Of a DNA stretch of 64,000 nucleotides, positions 43,917 through 55,014 are shown one piece after another. The DNA is from Prillingera fragicola (lineage: Eukaryota > Basidiomycota > Tremellomycetes > Trichosporonales > Trichosporonaceae): the NCBI GenBank assembly GCA_002335605.1, contig BEDY01000001.1, forward strand, positions 2,418,001 through 2,482,000, given 5' to 3'. The notes beneath the pieces were generated by a model. It was not told the origin of the DNA. It searched no databases and saw only the letters and a program-made list of their open reading frames with translations. Position 1 is the stretch's first letter, and every line of letters begins with the position of its first letter. The position numbers were made by a program, and so were the translations under genes.

Positions 43917-45836
43917 ATGACAGACCATTCAGAAGGTATTACTCAGGCCGTGTTGGACGGCGGCGCGTCAGCAAAGCTCCCATCCCTCGCAAACGTGCCG
44001 CCCGAGGTCTTGCTTGATAACATTCTGCCTCGCCTCGCAAGCAAGGACTTGTCCTCGCTTAGTCGCGTCGATAAGAACCTTCATGTGCTGGCCGTGAGTG
44101 TGGGAGCTCTATAACGCTGATATCCAGAACGACTCTAGTGTCTGGCGCACCAAGACTGCAACAGACTTTTCGTATCGAGCGTCAGCGCTGGCGTTGGCGT
44201 CACAACCCGGCGAGAAGCGCGACGACGGCTGGTTCCGGCGCGTATACTTAGGCCTCGAGCACCCACGCACGTATCTATGGGGCACTACAGCCAACTCACG
44301 TCTTGGCGATGTCAACGCCCACAGCACTCGCTTTGTCCGGTCTGTCGAGTCACCCATGGACATTACGCGCTTGTTCAACGCAGCCATCAGTCGCGCGGAA
44401 CCTCAAACCACTGGCACCAGTCCCGCGCCGGACCAGGACGTTACTGCCATCGTTGACCTTCAAGCAGGTGGCTGGAGCTTTGCTGCTCGTGACTCGCAAG
44501 GTGGCATTTGGGTCTGGGGCACTCTTGACGGCCAGCGACTCACCCTCGCACAAGGCGAATGGACCGATGAAGGTTGCCAGGTGGACACGCCCACCCGGAT
44601 CCCTCTCCCTGTCCGCGCCGAAGCTATGGCGCTTGGCCGCAGGCACCTTGTCGTACTCGACCGTGACAACATTGTTTGGGAAATGCGTGCATACGGCAAG
44701 GCGTACCACCACAAGTCTGGCCAGCTAACAGCTCCTTCACAAACTGGAGCTGCCGCACCTGGCCGAGCGCCGCACATTGTGGATGTCAGCGCCGGGTGGG
44801 ACCTCACTGCCTGTCTTGCTTCGAGTGGCGACATTCACATCTGGTTCCCTTTCTCGGACGACTATGGGCAGGCAACAGACCGCCAGGCCTTGAGCGGGCC
44901 AGGCAACCCAACGGGAGACCTCGGGCCTGCATTGCACTGGGGCTCAATCGACGGTGACCTTGTGCAGACTGCCGACCGAATTCCTAAGCGTGCCGATGAG
45001 AGGTCGTCTGTGAACGAGGCATTTGAGGCAGCGGCTGTGGCGTCCTATCACAGCGACCAGGAGCTTGAACAAATCGTCAAGATTGCCTGCGGCTACGGCT
45101 TTATCATCGCTCTCAAGCGCAACGGCGAAGTTTGGGCGTTGCCTGTGCAAGACGAGCGTATTGGGGCTTGGGAATACGTGAGTGTAAATCGTAGGCGACG
45201 CTGACACTGTAGATGGCCAACTTCTCCTCTCCAACCACCACACACATTACCGTGCAGTTTCGCAACGTGATGGTATACTCGACCCCGGTTGATGCCTCCT
45301 CGTCGTCTGTTCTCATGTGGCCCGATGCCGATGTTCGCCCTGGCTGTGGTCAAACGGTAGAGCCGGTAAAGGTGCCCTTCTTGGACAACCTGCCCGTGAT
45401 CCAGGTCGTGGCTGGAGACTGGCACTTTGCAGCGTTGACGACACGAGGCGAGATGTACACCTGGGGCGAGAACAATCACGACCAGCTCGGCTTAGGCAGC
45501 GCGTACCGCCAGCAGCGCCATGTGGCTGAGCCCGTTCGTGTCCAGTTCCCACCCGACGCCGATGGCAAGCAGCCATTCGTCTTTGCCATTGCGGCCGCTG
45601 GGTTCCACACTGGCGCACTCGTCCTGGGCCACAAGAGGAAAGAGGAAGACAAGCAGGCTGAGAAAGAAGCTCACGCGCCGCCGAATACCAACGCCAACCA
45701 AGCCAGTATCCCTCAGACCATGTTTGGATCTTTCCCATTCCGGATTGGTCGAGCAGGAGCCTTCGGTCGCATAGGAGGCGGCGGTCGCGGGTCGCGGGGT
45801 GGGATGATGGGAGGGCGAGGAGGTTCAAGCACCTAG
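43917..45836 (+). CDS. SAF1: F-box protein with RCC1-type repeats, Saf1-like
   Basis: Three exons (43917-44093, 44128-45177, 45213-45836) encode 616 aa. An F-box lies at residues 20-60 (LANVPPEVLLDNILPRLASK, then DLSSLSRVDKNLHVLA). The rest is a seven-bladed RCC1-like propeller with repeated [GA]xxxxxA[AL]xxxGxxxxWG units: LQAGGWSFAARDSQGGIWVW, VSAGWDLTACLASSGDIHIW, IACGYGFIIALKRNGEVWAL and VVAGDWHFAALTTRGEMYTW. The last leads into GENNHDQLGLG. Yeast Saf1 has this F-box plus RCC1 layout and is an SCF ubiquitin-ligase adaptor that recognises vacuolar-protease zymogens. The C-terminus is Gly/Arg-rich (RGSRGGMMGGRGG). It is convergent with NSA1, 95 bp apart. Confidence 0.87.
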
Positions 45837-45931
45837 ATTTTATCATCAGTAGAATCAGCATGCAATGTTCACGATGCGATCAGTACCATGAAGTCTAAAT
45901 CCATCCCAAAGACACCAAGACAGCCACACGA

Positions 45932-47287
45932 CTACTTCCTCCTCTTCTTGGCAGGAGCGTCCTCATCGCTGGACTCGTCGTCCTCGTCCGACCCGTCATC
46001 ATCGTCTCCAGCTTCGCCCATGCCCTCCCACATGTCCTCCTCCTCGTCGTCATCAACGTCGTCGTCCGACTCCTCATCCTCCTCACCCTCAGCCTTGGGC
46101 TTGGGTGCCTCGACGTGCGTGCCAAAGCCAGCAAAGACAAACGCACCGACACCGACACCACCGACGCTACCCGCGACTGTTCCCTTCTTGCGTTCTGTTC
46201 CCCAGTTGCCCTTGGGGGCCACAACAGGAGGCGGCGTCGTGCCACACACACGCAATGTCGCGTCTGAGCTAATTGTCGCCAGACCGCACACTTCAGAGAA
46301 CGCAGGATCGGGTTGAGGAAGGGCGAGCATTCCGCTGGTGGTTGCCGCAAGACCCTGGATCGAGTACAGGAAGCGGCCGGTACGCAGATCCAACGATCCA
46401 ACAAAGTTTGAGTGGTCGGCAAAGAAGAGCTCATGGGGAGCGCTTCCAGGGGCCACAGCACGCACACCACCTTCGCGCGCAACCTTCCAGTCGGCCGTAG
46501 GCTTGCGTTGACGCGTGTCGTACCGCCTCACCGCGCCGCTCTTGGTTCCAGTGACAATCTCAGTCCCCGACCCCGGGAGGAAGGCGGATGCGAGGTGGTG
46601 AACAGGTACACGAAGGTCCAGGTTGTTGGACGGAACGTTCTTTGCGCGCCAGATCTCGCCTGGTGCGAGATCCTTGGCATTCTTGCGCTTGCCAGTGGCC
46701 GCGCCATCAAAGGAGCGCTCAGCATCCCACACCGAAATTTCGAGTTCACGGCCACCGAGAGCAAAGATCCCTGGTGATGAGGACGCAGCGTCCGGTGCGC
46801 AGAGAGTGAGAATGGGGAGGCCAACCTTGTTCGATCCGGCAACGTCGGCAGACTCCTTGTAAAGAGTCAGACGGCCAGAGCTGAGGGAAGACACAGCATT
46901 GCCGTTGCCAATGCTGGTGAGACCACTCCAAATGGTTGGGCCACGCGTGGCCGGAGGAACGGCATGCTCAGCCTGAGATGTGACAACCGGGACCGAGGTC
47001 TCGTCCTCGGGAGTGGGGAGTGTGAGCGCGCTGACACGGAACTGGTCGTCCGCGACGAGGAGCTGAAAGGTCAGTGGTGACCCTCGAGAAGCAAGCGGGA
47101 CACCTACACCAGAGCTGGTTGAGGCAATACGCTGAATCACCCCAACAGGTGCATGGTCGCCATGCTTGATAGGGTAGTGCTTGACAATGGGGTCACGCGA
47201 AGGTCCAGGCTCGGGAACCGAGAGTGAGAGGAGGGTGTTGGGGTGAAGAGCTGGTGCCCAGAAGTCGAGGGAGCGGTAGGACGTCAT
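45932..47287 (-). CDS. NSA1: Ribosome biogenesis WD-repeat protein Nsa1 (WDR74)
   Basis: A single exon encodes 451 aa. The diagnostic block is EIWRAKNVPSNNLDLRVPVH, found in Nsa1/WDR74, followed by ASAFLPGSGTEIVTGTKSG and AVRRYDTRQRKPTADWKVAR. HELFFADHSNFVGSLDLRTG, SIQGLAATTSGMLALP and VCGLATISSDATLRV supply later WD-type blades. The C-terminal 60 residues are very acidic and end in a basic cluster (APAKKRRK), a likely nuclear or nucleolar signal. Nsa1 joins early pre-60S particles with Rix7 and Mak5-cluster factors and is removed by the Rix7 AAA ATPase. It is unusual here in lacking any intron. Confidence 0.93.
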   Translation of the reverse strand: MTSYRSLDFWAPALHPNTLLSLSVPEPGPSRDPIVKHYPIKHGDHAPVGVIQRIASTSSGVGVPLASRGSPLTFQLLVADDQFRVSALTLPTPEDETSVPVVTSQAEHAVPPATRGPTIWSGLTSIGNGNAVSSLSSGRLTLYKESADVAGSNKVGLPILTLCAPDAASSSPGIFALGGRELEISVWDAERSFDGAATGKRKNAKDLAPGEIWRAKNVPSNNLDLRVPVHHLASAFLPGSGTEIVTGTKSGAVRRYDTRQRKPTADWKVAREGGVRAVAPGSAPHELFFADHSNFVGSLDLRTGRFLYSIQGLAATTSGMLALPQPDPAFSEVCGLATISSDATLRVCGTTPPPVVAPKGNWGTERKKGTVAGSVGGVGVGAFVFAGFGTHVEAPKPKAEGEEDEESDDDVDDDEEEDMWEGMGEAGDDDDGSDEDDESSDEDAPAKKRRK

Positions 47288-47528
47288 GGCGTCGGGTTGG
47301 TCTCGCCGAGAGCAATAAGTCTATAAAGCTCCAGAACGTAGCAAAGACTTGACTGCACGTTCTAAAGTGTCTGGCGCTGGGATGAAGGTTGATAGAGCTT
47401 CAAAACAGTCACTTCGATGAAGGCAGCAGAAATTCAAAATCGCCTTGGGGCCCCAGCTTTTGGTCGACTTATGTCCCATCGTCATCAACACTCTTCTCTC
47501 GTCTCTGCTCTTATCATCATCGCTTACC

Positions 47529-49148
47529 ATGGCGCGCATAGATGGGGTCATCATTTTGGATACCAATGGGTACGTGCGGGATTCTAGGAAGCGTCTAACA
47601 ACAGAAAACCTCTGATCACGTCGCACTTTGCCCTCCACCCACCAGCATACCCGACCATCCACATCGACGCGTTCAACCAGGCATTGTCACGTGCACGCGC
47701 CGACAATGTCGAGCTGGACCCAGTTCTCTGGGTGAATGCACTGGGAAAAACGACGGGAGGAGGAGCTGTGGGCGCTGCAGGAGCGGCTCTGTGCAACATG
47801 GAGCGCGACGGTCTTCGGTATCTTGTCCCTTTGAGCGACGAAATCAACCCCCTTTTCGCCTTTGCCTTTCTCGAGACCTTTCTCGACACTCTGCGCGAAT
47901 ATCTCGGCGAGGTGACAGAGATTACCGTCAAAGACAACTTTGATATTGTGTATATGGCAAGTTGCTGCCTATGACGCTGCAGAGCGCTGACTGCCAGCTC
48001 ATCGAGGAGATGCTGGATGAGGGCCACCCCATGACCATGGAGACAAACATGCTCAAGGAGATTGTGCTGCCACCAACTCTTATGCGCAAGCTCATGAACG
48101 TTGCAGGTGTCTCTGGGTGCGTAAGCTCTGACGCCACTTTTCTGACGCCAGATTACAATCACTCAACACGACCGCTCCATTCACTGCACCAATACCTTGG
48201 AGGACACCCGGCGTGCGACACGCCCATAACGAAATCTTCTTTGACGTCGACGAAACGTTGAACGCCATTGTAGACCGCAAAGGTCATGTTCTACAGAGCG
48301 CAGTGTGGGGTAAAATCTCGGCCAACTCGCGCTTGTCGGGCAACCCTGATCTTCTCCTCACCGTCACGAATGGCAAGTCCATGCGCAACTGCTCCTTTCA
48401 CCCTTGTATCCGGTGAGTAATGTTGGACTGTGCCAAGTGTAGAAACTGACAGTGCGGTACAGGTACAACCGATGGGAGCGTGACGGCGTGCTGAGCTTTA
48501 TCCCGCCCGATGGACGCTTCAAGCTTCTCGAGTACAGTGCAGCTGGCCCAACGCAGCTGCCCATCCATCTCAAGGCCAACATGTCGATTGATGACACGGG
48601 AGGTGAGTTTCCGTGCTGTGGCGAGGAGGGGGTTTAATCTGACTACAGGCCGCTTCTCCCTTACGCTTATGTCTCGGCTGTCTGCCCGGCCGCTCGAGGA
48701 CGTTGCCGTGTCTATATTCTTGGGTGAAAGTGTCACTGGCGTTAGCGCCACACCAACTGGCGACCGGCGTCCCCTTGGGACAGGATCTGCGGAAACCACT
48801 GTTGATGGTCACGTTGGTGGCGGAACTTGCGAGTTTGACCCCCATACACATGTCATGCGGTGGTCACTATCATCTCTCGTGGCGTCTGAAAGAGCACCGA
48901 CGCTCACGGGTTCCTTTACAGCGTAAGTAGATGGTCCTGACGCAGGGTGGGTGGCGTTGTCAGCTAACATGTGCAGGACATCGCGCCCAACGCCAGACCC
49001 TTCGTTCTCAGTCGCGTTCCTGGCTTCTAATTACACCTATTCTGGCCTGCGCGTTGACCAGCTCAAGGTGTCCGGTGATGTGGGCTACAAGCCATTTAAA
49101 GGGCTACGGACAAATGCACGGGCCGGTAGGGTAGAAGCACGTTGGTGA
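47529..49148 (+). CDS. APM3: AP-3 adaptor complex mu subunit
   Basis: Seven exons (47529-47569, 47605-47956, 47998-48116, 48152-48412, 48463-48602, 48649-48922, 48977-49148) encode 452 aa. The N-terminal longin-type domain reads ARIDGVIILDTNGKPLITSH and DNFDIVYMLIEEMLDEGHPM, then TMETNMLKEIV. The linker and mu-homology domain show GVRHAHNEIFFDVDETLNAI, GKISANSRLSGNPDLLLTV, FIPPDGRFKLLEYSA and SVSGxVGY-like VSGDVGYKPFKGLR near the end. These fit mu3 better than mu1 or mu2. AP-3 sorts cargo from Golgi or endosomes to the vacuole. The second intron (47957-47997) has a GC donor, ATG|GCAAGT. Reading through it instead hits a stop, so splicing there is required. Confidence 0.93.
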
Positions 49149-51528
49149 GCCGGTATTGGGCCATTGGGCAGCGTACATGACAGGTCATTAGGACTGAGCT
49201 GGATTGAGCTACATAGGCTACGTTGCCAGAGTCAGCGCTGGGTCTGTGCACATACAGTCGAGGCAATGCATTGGTTGAGCCGGACAGAAGCGGCGGCTAG
49301 TAAGGCCGCGGAACAGTGAAACCGAAGGTAGTGGCGGACGAATGCAGGAACGGCGTCATGTAATTGCAGACGCTTAAATGGCTAAAGAAGCTGTCGAGCT
49401 CTCGAGATGACCGGCCTGATCGGCCTGATCACAGCAGGTACAGCAGGGGGCGGCAACCAAAAGGCAAACCCCACTGTGGGTGGCAAATCGGTCGCAGGAG
49501 GTGTGCGACTGCTGAACGCATGCATCGTTGTTTCACCCCTGAACAGGCCATGCCCAGATGACTGGTAATGTTGGACCAGAATGCAAATGCATTCAAGGAG
49601 GCGACCAGAATGGCAACTGCAGACAGAGTAGAACGGGTCAAGCATTTTAGTCCCTGGAGGAGCCAGCTCTCGGCCCTAAGCGCCTCCCGCCCCCCCGAAC
49701 AAGCCTGCAAGCTGCAAAGCCCACGGCCCACAGCCACGGTCCAGAATCTCTCGTATTGGTACAGCCAGCCAGCGAGCCAGCCTCCAGCCATACAGCACAC
49801 CGCGGTACAACCCCAGCCCCGCCCCCCGCAGGCAATTGCGAGCAATCCCACTGATGGCAGCCGGCAACGTACTGCAATTACCTTCTCGCCCCTCTCCCTG
49901 CCCCCGCAGCCCCCACCTGCCTTGGCCGCACTCGCTATCGTTCTCATCTTTATCAATCGCTTTACTCGTATCGTCGTGCAAGAGTAGTCGACCTTGTGTC
50001 TGCCTACGTAAGTGACGACATTGGGCCACATGCTCCAATATATTTCGTTTACCTCGCGCTTATGACGCTCCATCCTCCCACTTTGTTCTTCCCTGATCGT
50101 GTGCCAACGCTCTTGCTATAACCCCACGCGCACACACTCGTGGTCCCCCTCGTCCAACCCGTCAACCTCACCTACCACTCTGCGTGCGCACACGTCCGTG
50201 CCCAACTCTTTTACATTGCTCCTGGCTCAACAACCACCCCCGACCTGGCTCTCTCGCCCCTCGACTTTCCTCGTACCTCTTTCCTTATCTGCACACTGGC
50301 ACTCCTGGTGACCGTTCGTCCCCGAACTTTTGTCTCACATCCAGCGTCGCTCTCCCACACACACTCTAGCGAGCCGATCTGCACATATTTGCCTGCTCAA
50401 GGTGAGTTATCGCATCGTCATGTCTCTCCATCCACTCCCTCCCTCCCGTCGGCTCTTGTCCATGACAGTATCACGGTGGCGAGCGCCGAAGATTCCTTGC
50501 TGTAAAGCCTGCTGCTGCGCATTCTCGAGTCCTGCAGGCTACGTTGCGGCTCTGTAGTGTCATGCCAGAGCAACAGCAGTCGGCAAGCTCACCCAATGCT
50601 CCTCGGTGGACATCGGGTGGCGCATGATTCAAAGCGGTGATCACGAGAAACAGCCCGCCCGGATCTTGTGTCGGCACTGCAGAACCCGAGATGCACGCAC
50701 CCGCACCCGCACAGTAGACAGGGCAGTATTGCTGCTGTGTGGGTACCGGTGGCGAGGCCACATGCCAGATGTGCCGATAGCGCTGTGCGCGGCACTCCTG
50801 GCGTGTGTCAACAAACCTCGAGGCTGGAGGCCGAGGGCTGGCTGCTTTAATGTGTCTCCACACTGTGCCACCCGCCTCGGCCTGTGCATTGTGTGTGCCG
50901 TGCGAGCCAAGCAACGTCTTTGATGGCATATTCGGCCTTTGCGTTCTGCTCTCCTCATTGTCCTCGTCATTCCCCGAAACTGCCCTCCGGTGTAGTCTTG
51001 AGACACGCGTTTGAACTCTTGCCAAAGGGTACTTCATCTTCCCGGTCTGGACGTCCCTCTCTCCATCTCCCCCACGCCATGAGACCTGTGCTTCCCAGTG
51101 ACCCGTTTCTTACCACCGTCCAGCTCGTTCCTCTACCCCAACCGCTTCAACCGCACCGACGTCCATCACCAGCACCTGCCAGTGGTGCTCTTGATATCAA
51201 TCTACCTTCTACACGATCTACACCATCGTCACAAAGCTCGCCTTCAAGTTCTTGGAGAACTAGCGCCACATCAAGCCCAGTCTCAACCCCTGCTACTTCG
51301 CTCACCTCACCATCGTCACGCCGTCGCTCGTTTCTCTCCTCCGCCGCACGGTCAGACTCTCCATCGTGTCCCCGTGAATCTTCTCCAAGCACCACTCAGC
51401 AGGAGAAATCCCACGCCACCTCTTACGTCTTTTCCTACCGAGCTCCACATAAGGAGAAGTGCTTTGACCGTATTGCACAGAGACGCCTCACTTTCCAAAC
51501 TCACTACAAATTTCAAGCCGAACCAGTC
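49149..51528. other. Long gene-free stretch upstream of Rheb
   Basis: This 2.4 kb holds no recognised gene. From about 50090 it is strongly pyrimidine-rich on the plus strand, as in a long fungal leader. A frame in phase with the Rheb ATG is open from 50884 to 51528, with ATGs at 50923 and 51079. Its Ser/Pro/Thr-rich translation has no family match. Confidence 0.5.
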
Positions 51529-52352
51529 ATGTCTGCAGCCGGCCTTAAGCGCAAGGTCGTCATCCTGGGCTCTCCTAGTGTCGGTAAGTCTGACAGGCTA
51601 GGTGGACCATCGTAATTGCCATCCGGGTCACACACACACACGTGCTGCCGCGCTGGCTTCTCTGATGCCCTTTCCCAAGTTCACGCAAGCACAATGTTGC
51701 CGCTGCTTGCTTCGGGCTATCCTGGGGTCTGCCGGGTTGTGTTTTCTCTGCGTCGCCTTCTATCTAACGTGCACTGTGCTGACGCCATTAGGCAAGACGT
51801 CCATCACCCAGCAGTACGTTACCCCGCCTACGTACAACGACGCCTACTACCCCACCATCGAGGCTACTAGCCAGAAGCTTGTCAAGTACAAGGGCAAGGA
51901 GTATGACTGCGAGATTGTCGACACTGCGGGCCAGGATGAGTTTTCGCTGTTCCCCCCAAAGTACGCCGTTGGAGTGCATGGCTACATGCTCGTCTACTCT
52001 ATCGCCTCCCGCCAGTCGTTTGACATGATCACGACTCTGCATGAGAAGATTCTCGATCAGGGCGGTGCCGAAAGGGTGCCCTGCGTCATTGTCGGTCAGA
52101 AGTCTGACCTTGCCTCGGAAAGGCGCGTTTCCACCGCCGAGGGAGAGGCTCTTGCCAAGAAGCTCGGTGCTGCCTTCGTCGAGTCGTCAGCCCGTGACAA
52201 TCAGAATATTGGTGAGTATGCACAGACGACACTGGCTTGACTCGGAGCTAACAAACCCAGACCGCGCCTTTGATGCTCTCCTCACGGAGATGCAGCGCGA
52301 GTACAACCCGGACCCCAAGCCTCAGAAGACGAGCTGGTGGCCTTGGAGCTAG
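51529..52352 (+). CDS. RHB1: Rheb-type small GTPase
   Basis: Three exons (51529-51583, 51792-52211, 52261-52352) encode 188 aa. The P-loop is GSPSVGKTS (14-22), the effector loop YYPTIE (37-42), and G3 is DTAGQDEFSLFP (62-73), the Rheb-specific form. G5 is ESSARDN. Rheb binds GTP and activates TORC1 on endomembranes and also affects basic amino-acid uptake in fungi. Two features are odd. The G4 motif reads QKSD (121-124) where NKxD is expected. The protein ends TSWWPWS with no CAAX box, so farnesylation is not predicted unless another exon is used. The first intron (208 nt) splits the P-loop. The ATG used is the one that gives normal Rheb length, although the frame is open upstream. Confidence 0.92.
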
Positions 52353-53170
52353 AGGCGAGAGACTGGTCTATCCGGCCCGCGGCGTTTCGTGTTGTGCCGT
52401 TGATCTTTGCGCGCCCTGCGACGCGACCCAACGAACACTGCCTCGTCTCGCTCATGTACCATCACTTCTCTGCCAATTACCAGGGTTGGCGGGGATATGT
52501 ACCATAGGGCCGTTTCTATGAGCATTTGATTTATCTACAAACGTTGCAGCGCTGCGTCCACTACTCACCAGGTTTGGACAAATCATGGGACAGGGAATGC
52601 CCTACATGTCGCCTCTGTGTCGTGGCTGTTGCCATAAGGCACCTTGGCATGTCAATGTATTGGCACTGCCGTGGAGTAACCGTGGCCATTCAGATGCATA
52701 TACTCCGACGTATATCCCACCTTGCGTTCTACTGCGTACCTACAAAGCCCACCAAGGTTCACCAAGCGATGGTCAGCGCCTGCCAGTGCCCGGCAAGCCT
52801 GACGGAACCAGATCGGGCCGAGGTACGCCGGCGTAATTCCCGTGCGGGTGACCTGAGTGTTTGCAATGGGCGCCTCCATGAACGGGAATCTTGGTTGTTC
52901 GAACGGGAAGATTGTGTTGATGGTCATGCATGGGGTAACTGGTGCCATATAACTGCCAGAAGGTCGGACACTGGAGCGAGCGCTTCCCCAACCACGTTCA
53001 TCTTTCTCTCGTCTTTCATACTTTCACACACGCCTCGTTGCGCGCTGTCGAAAGCTACCCATCAATACCCACCACCGCTCCACTCGCTAACTGCCACTGT
53101 TGATCTGCTGAATTGATCGCCGACGCGCCCCCTCCACCCCAATTCCAGCCACACAACCGCCTTCTCCAAC
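52353..53170. other. Intergenic region between Rheb and GAL7
   Basis: About 0.8 kb with the Rheb 3' UTR and the GAL7 promoter. No gene is supported; the final 150 bases are C/A/T-rich leader-like sequence. Confidence 0.45.
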
Positions 53171-54830
53171 ATGAACATCGTCCCAGTCATGGCAACTTTT
53201 GAGCCCACGGATCACCCGCACCGTCGCTGTGAGTTGCTGGCGTACAAGGGAGGCAGTCTCATGCAGGAGCTAATTTACAGTCAACCCTCTGACGGGAAAG
53301 CACGTTCTCGTGTCGCCCCACCGTACCAAGCGCCCCTGGAACGTGAGTAACGATAGAGTGCGGAGCGGAGTGTCCTGCAGCGATCTTGCAGGAGAGCGTA
53401 TTAGTTGCTGGGTTGCAGTGTGGGGTTACCCAGAGCTGGGGATGTGGCCGGCTTTCTGCGCCCAGTCTCGGTCTATCATTCATCCGTGGAACAACCGATT
53501 CCTTGGCGATGCGATCCCAGCCTTGGGCTGTGAAGAGCTCTACCTGAGTTGACAGTGCTAACATTCACAGGGCCAGACCGAAGACCCGGTCAAGGTTCGC
53601 CTTCCGGCCTATGATGAGAAGTGCTATCTCTGCCCGCGCAACACCCGCATGGGTGGTGCTGTAAACCCTCCTTATCAGAACACCTTTGTGAGTTTGACCT
53701 TACCTGCAATGAGCCCCACTTCATGTGAACCCGTGGCGGCCTCACGAGCACTGCTGATAGACAGACCTTCGCCAACGACTTCCCCGCGCTTTTGCCTGAC
53801 CCCAAGCCCGTCCTGCCTGCCAACGCTCCGACCCCAAGCAACTCGGCTGCTGCCCTCGCTGCCGGTGGCGTCGATGCCCTCTTTGCATCCGAGCCTGTTC
53901 GTGGCCGCTGCAGTGTGCTCTGCTTTCACCCCCGACACGATGTCACTCTCGCGCGCATGAGCCAGAGTGACATTGTTGCTGTCGTGCGCAAGTGGCGCGA
54001 CACGTATGTCACCGAGGCCAAGTTCCTGCGCGAGACTGCCGCGCAGGGTGAGGAGAACGACGGCTATGTCCAGATCTTTGAGGTGAGTTGAGGCAGCTGC
54101 CAATCTGAGGCCGGAACTGACACGACAGAACCGCGGCGCCATGATGGGCGCGTCGGCACCCCACCCCCACGGTCAGGTTTGGACGCTGTCGTACGTCCCC
54201 GACGAGCCTGCTACCGAGCTCGACAACCTCGCCGCCTACGCTGCCGCAGCTGCCAGCACCAGTGACGACGCGCCTTGCCGCGGTGATGGCAAGCCTTGTC
54301 TGCTGTGCTCGTACGCCCATTCAGAGGTGAAGCGCGGGGAGCGCATTGTCGCACATGACGAGAGCGGCTGGATCGCTGTCATCCCCTACTGGGCCGTCTG
54401 GCCTTATGAGATCATGGTTCTTCCCTACAAGCGCCACATTCCCAGCTTGAATGAGATGACTCCGGAGGAGGACGAGGGTCTCGCTCGCGTCCTCAAGGCT
54501 GTGCTTGTTCGTTACGACAACCTTTTCAACTGCCCCTTCCCTTACTCTATGGGCCTGCACCAGTCGCCTCTTCCTCCCACCAACCCGGACTCGAACGAGG
54601 CCCACGTCCACTTCCACTTCTACCCACCTCTCCTCCGTTCCGCGAGTGTGCGCAAGTTCCTCGTCGGATTTGAGATGCTCGGCGAGGCACAGCGCGACCT
54701 CACACCCGAGCAGGCGGCCGACAAGCTACGCGCTCTTGACGAGATTCACTACCTCGACATCGAGAGCCGGGCGCCGTCTCCCCAGGGCCGCAACGGGAGG
54801 GCGGGGGTCAACGGCTTCCACCGCGCATGA
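53171..54830 (+). CDS. GAL7: Galactose-1-phosphate uridylyltransferase
   Basis: Five exons (53171-53228, 53281-53342, 53571-53687, 53765-54082, 54129-54830) encode 418 aa. The catalytic HPHGQ motif is at 197-201, with His 199 as the residue uridylylated in the mechanism. CYLCPRN, the N-terminal RRFNPLTGKHVLVSPHR, and the late HVHFHFYPPLLRS fit the HIT-superfamily GalT fold. The enzyme exchanges UDP between UDP-glucose and galactose-1-phosphate in the Leloir pathway in the cytosol. Length matches the fungal family. The GAL1 and GAL10 partners are not in this window. The second intron is 228 nt. An in-frame second ATG lies at codon 7; the first was used. Confidence 0.97.
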
Positions 54831-55014
54831 GGGCGTCTAGTGCCTCATCCTTAGTTTTTGTCTCGTAGAGTTTTGCTTGATGTAGAAGATCTGTAAAGGC
54901 TATGAATCTGCTCGAAAACACAGACCACTGGAGATGCTGAATGCTCATATAACTCTACGATCGTGGTAGTACACATCTACGGCGCTCGGATACAAAACAC
55001 CAGCCACGACGACT

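Noticed and set aside
49429..50073. 214-codon minus-strand frame between APM3 and Rheb
   Set aside because: Low-complexity Gly/Cys/Trp-rich translation with no family match or splice signals; likely chance in GC-rich DNA.
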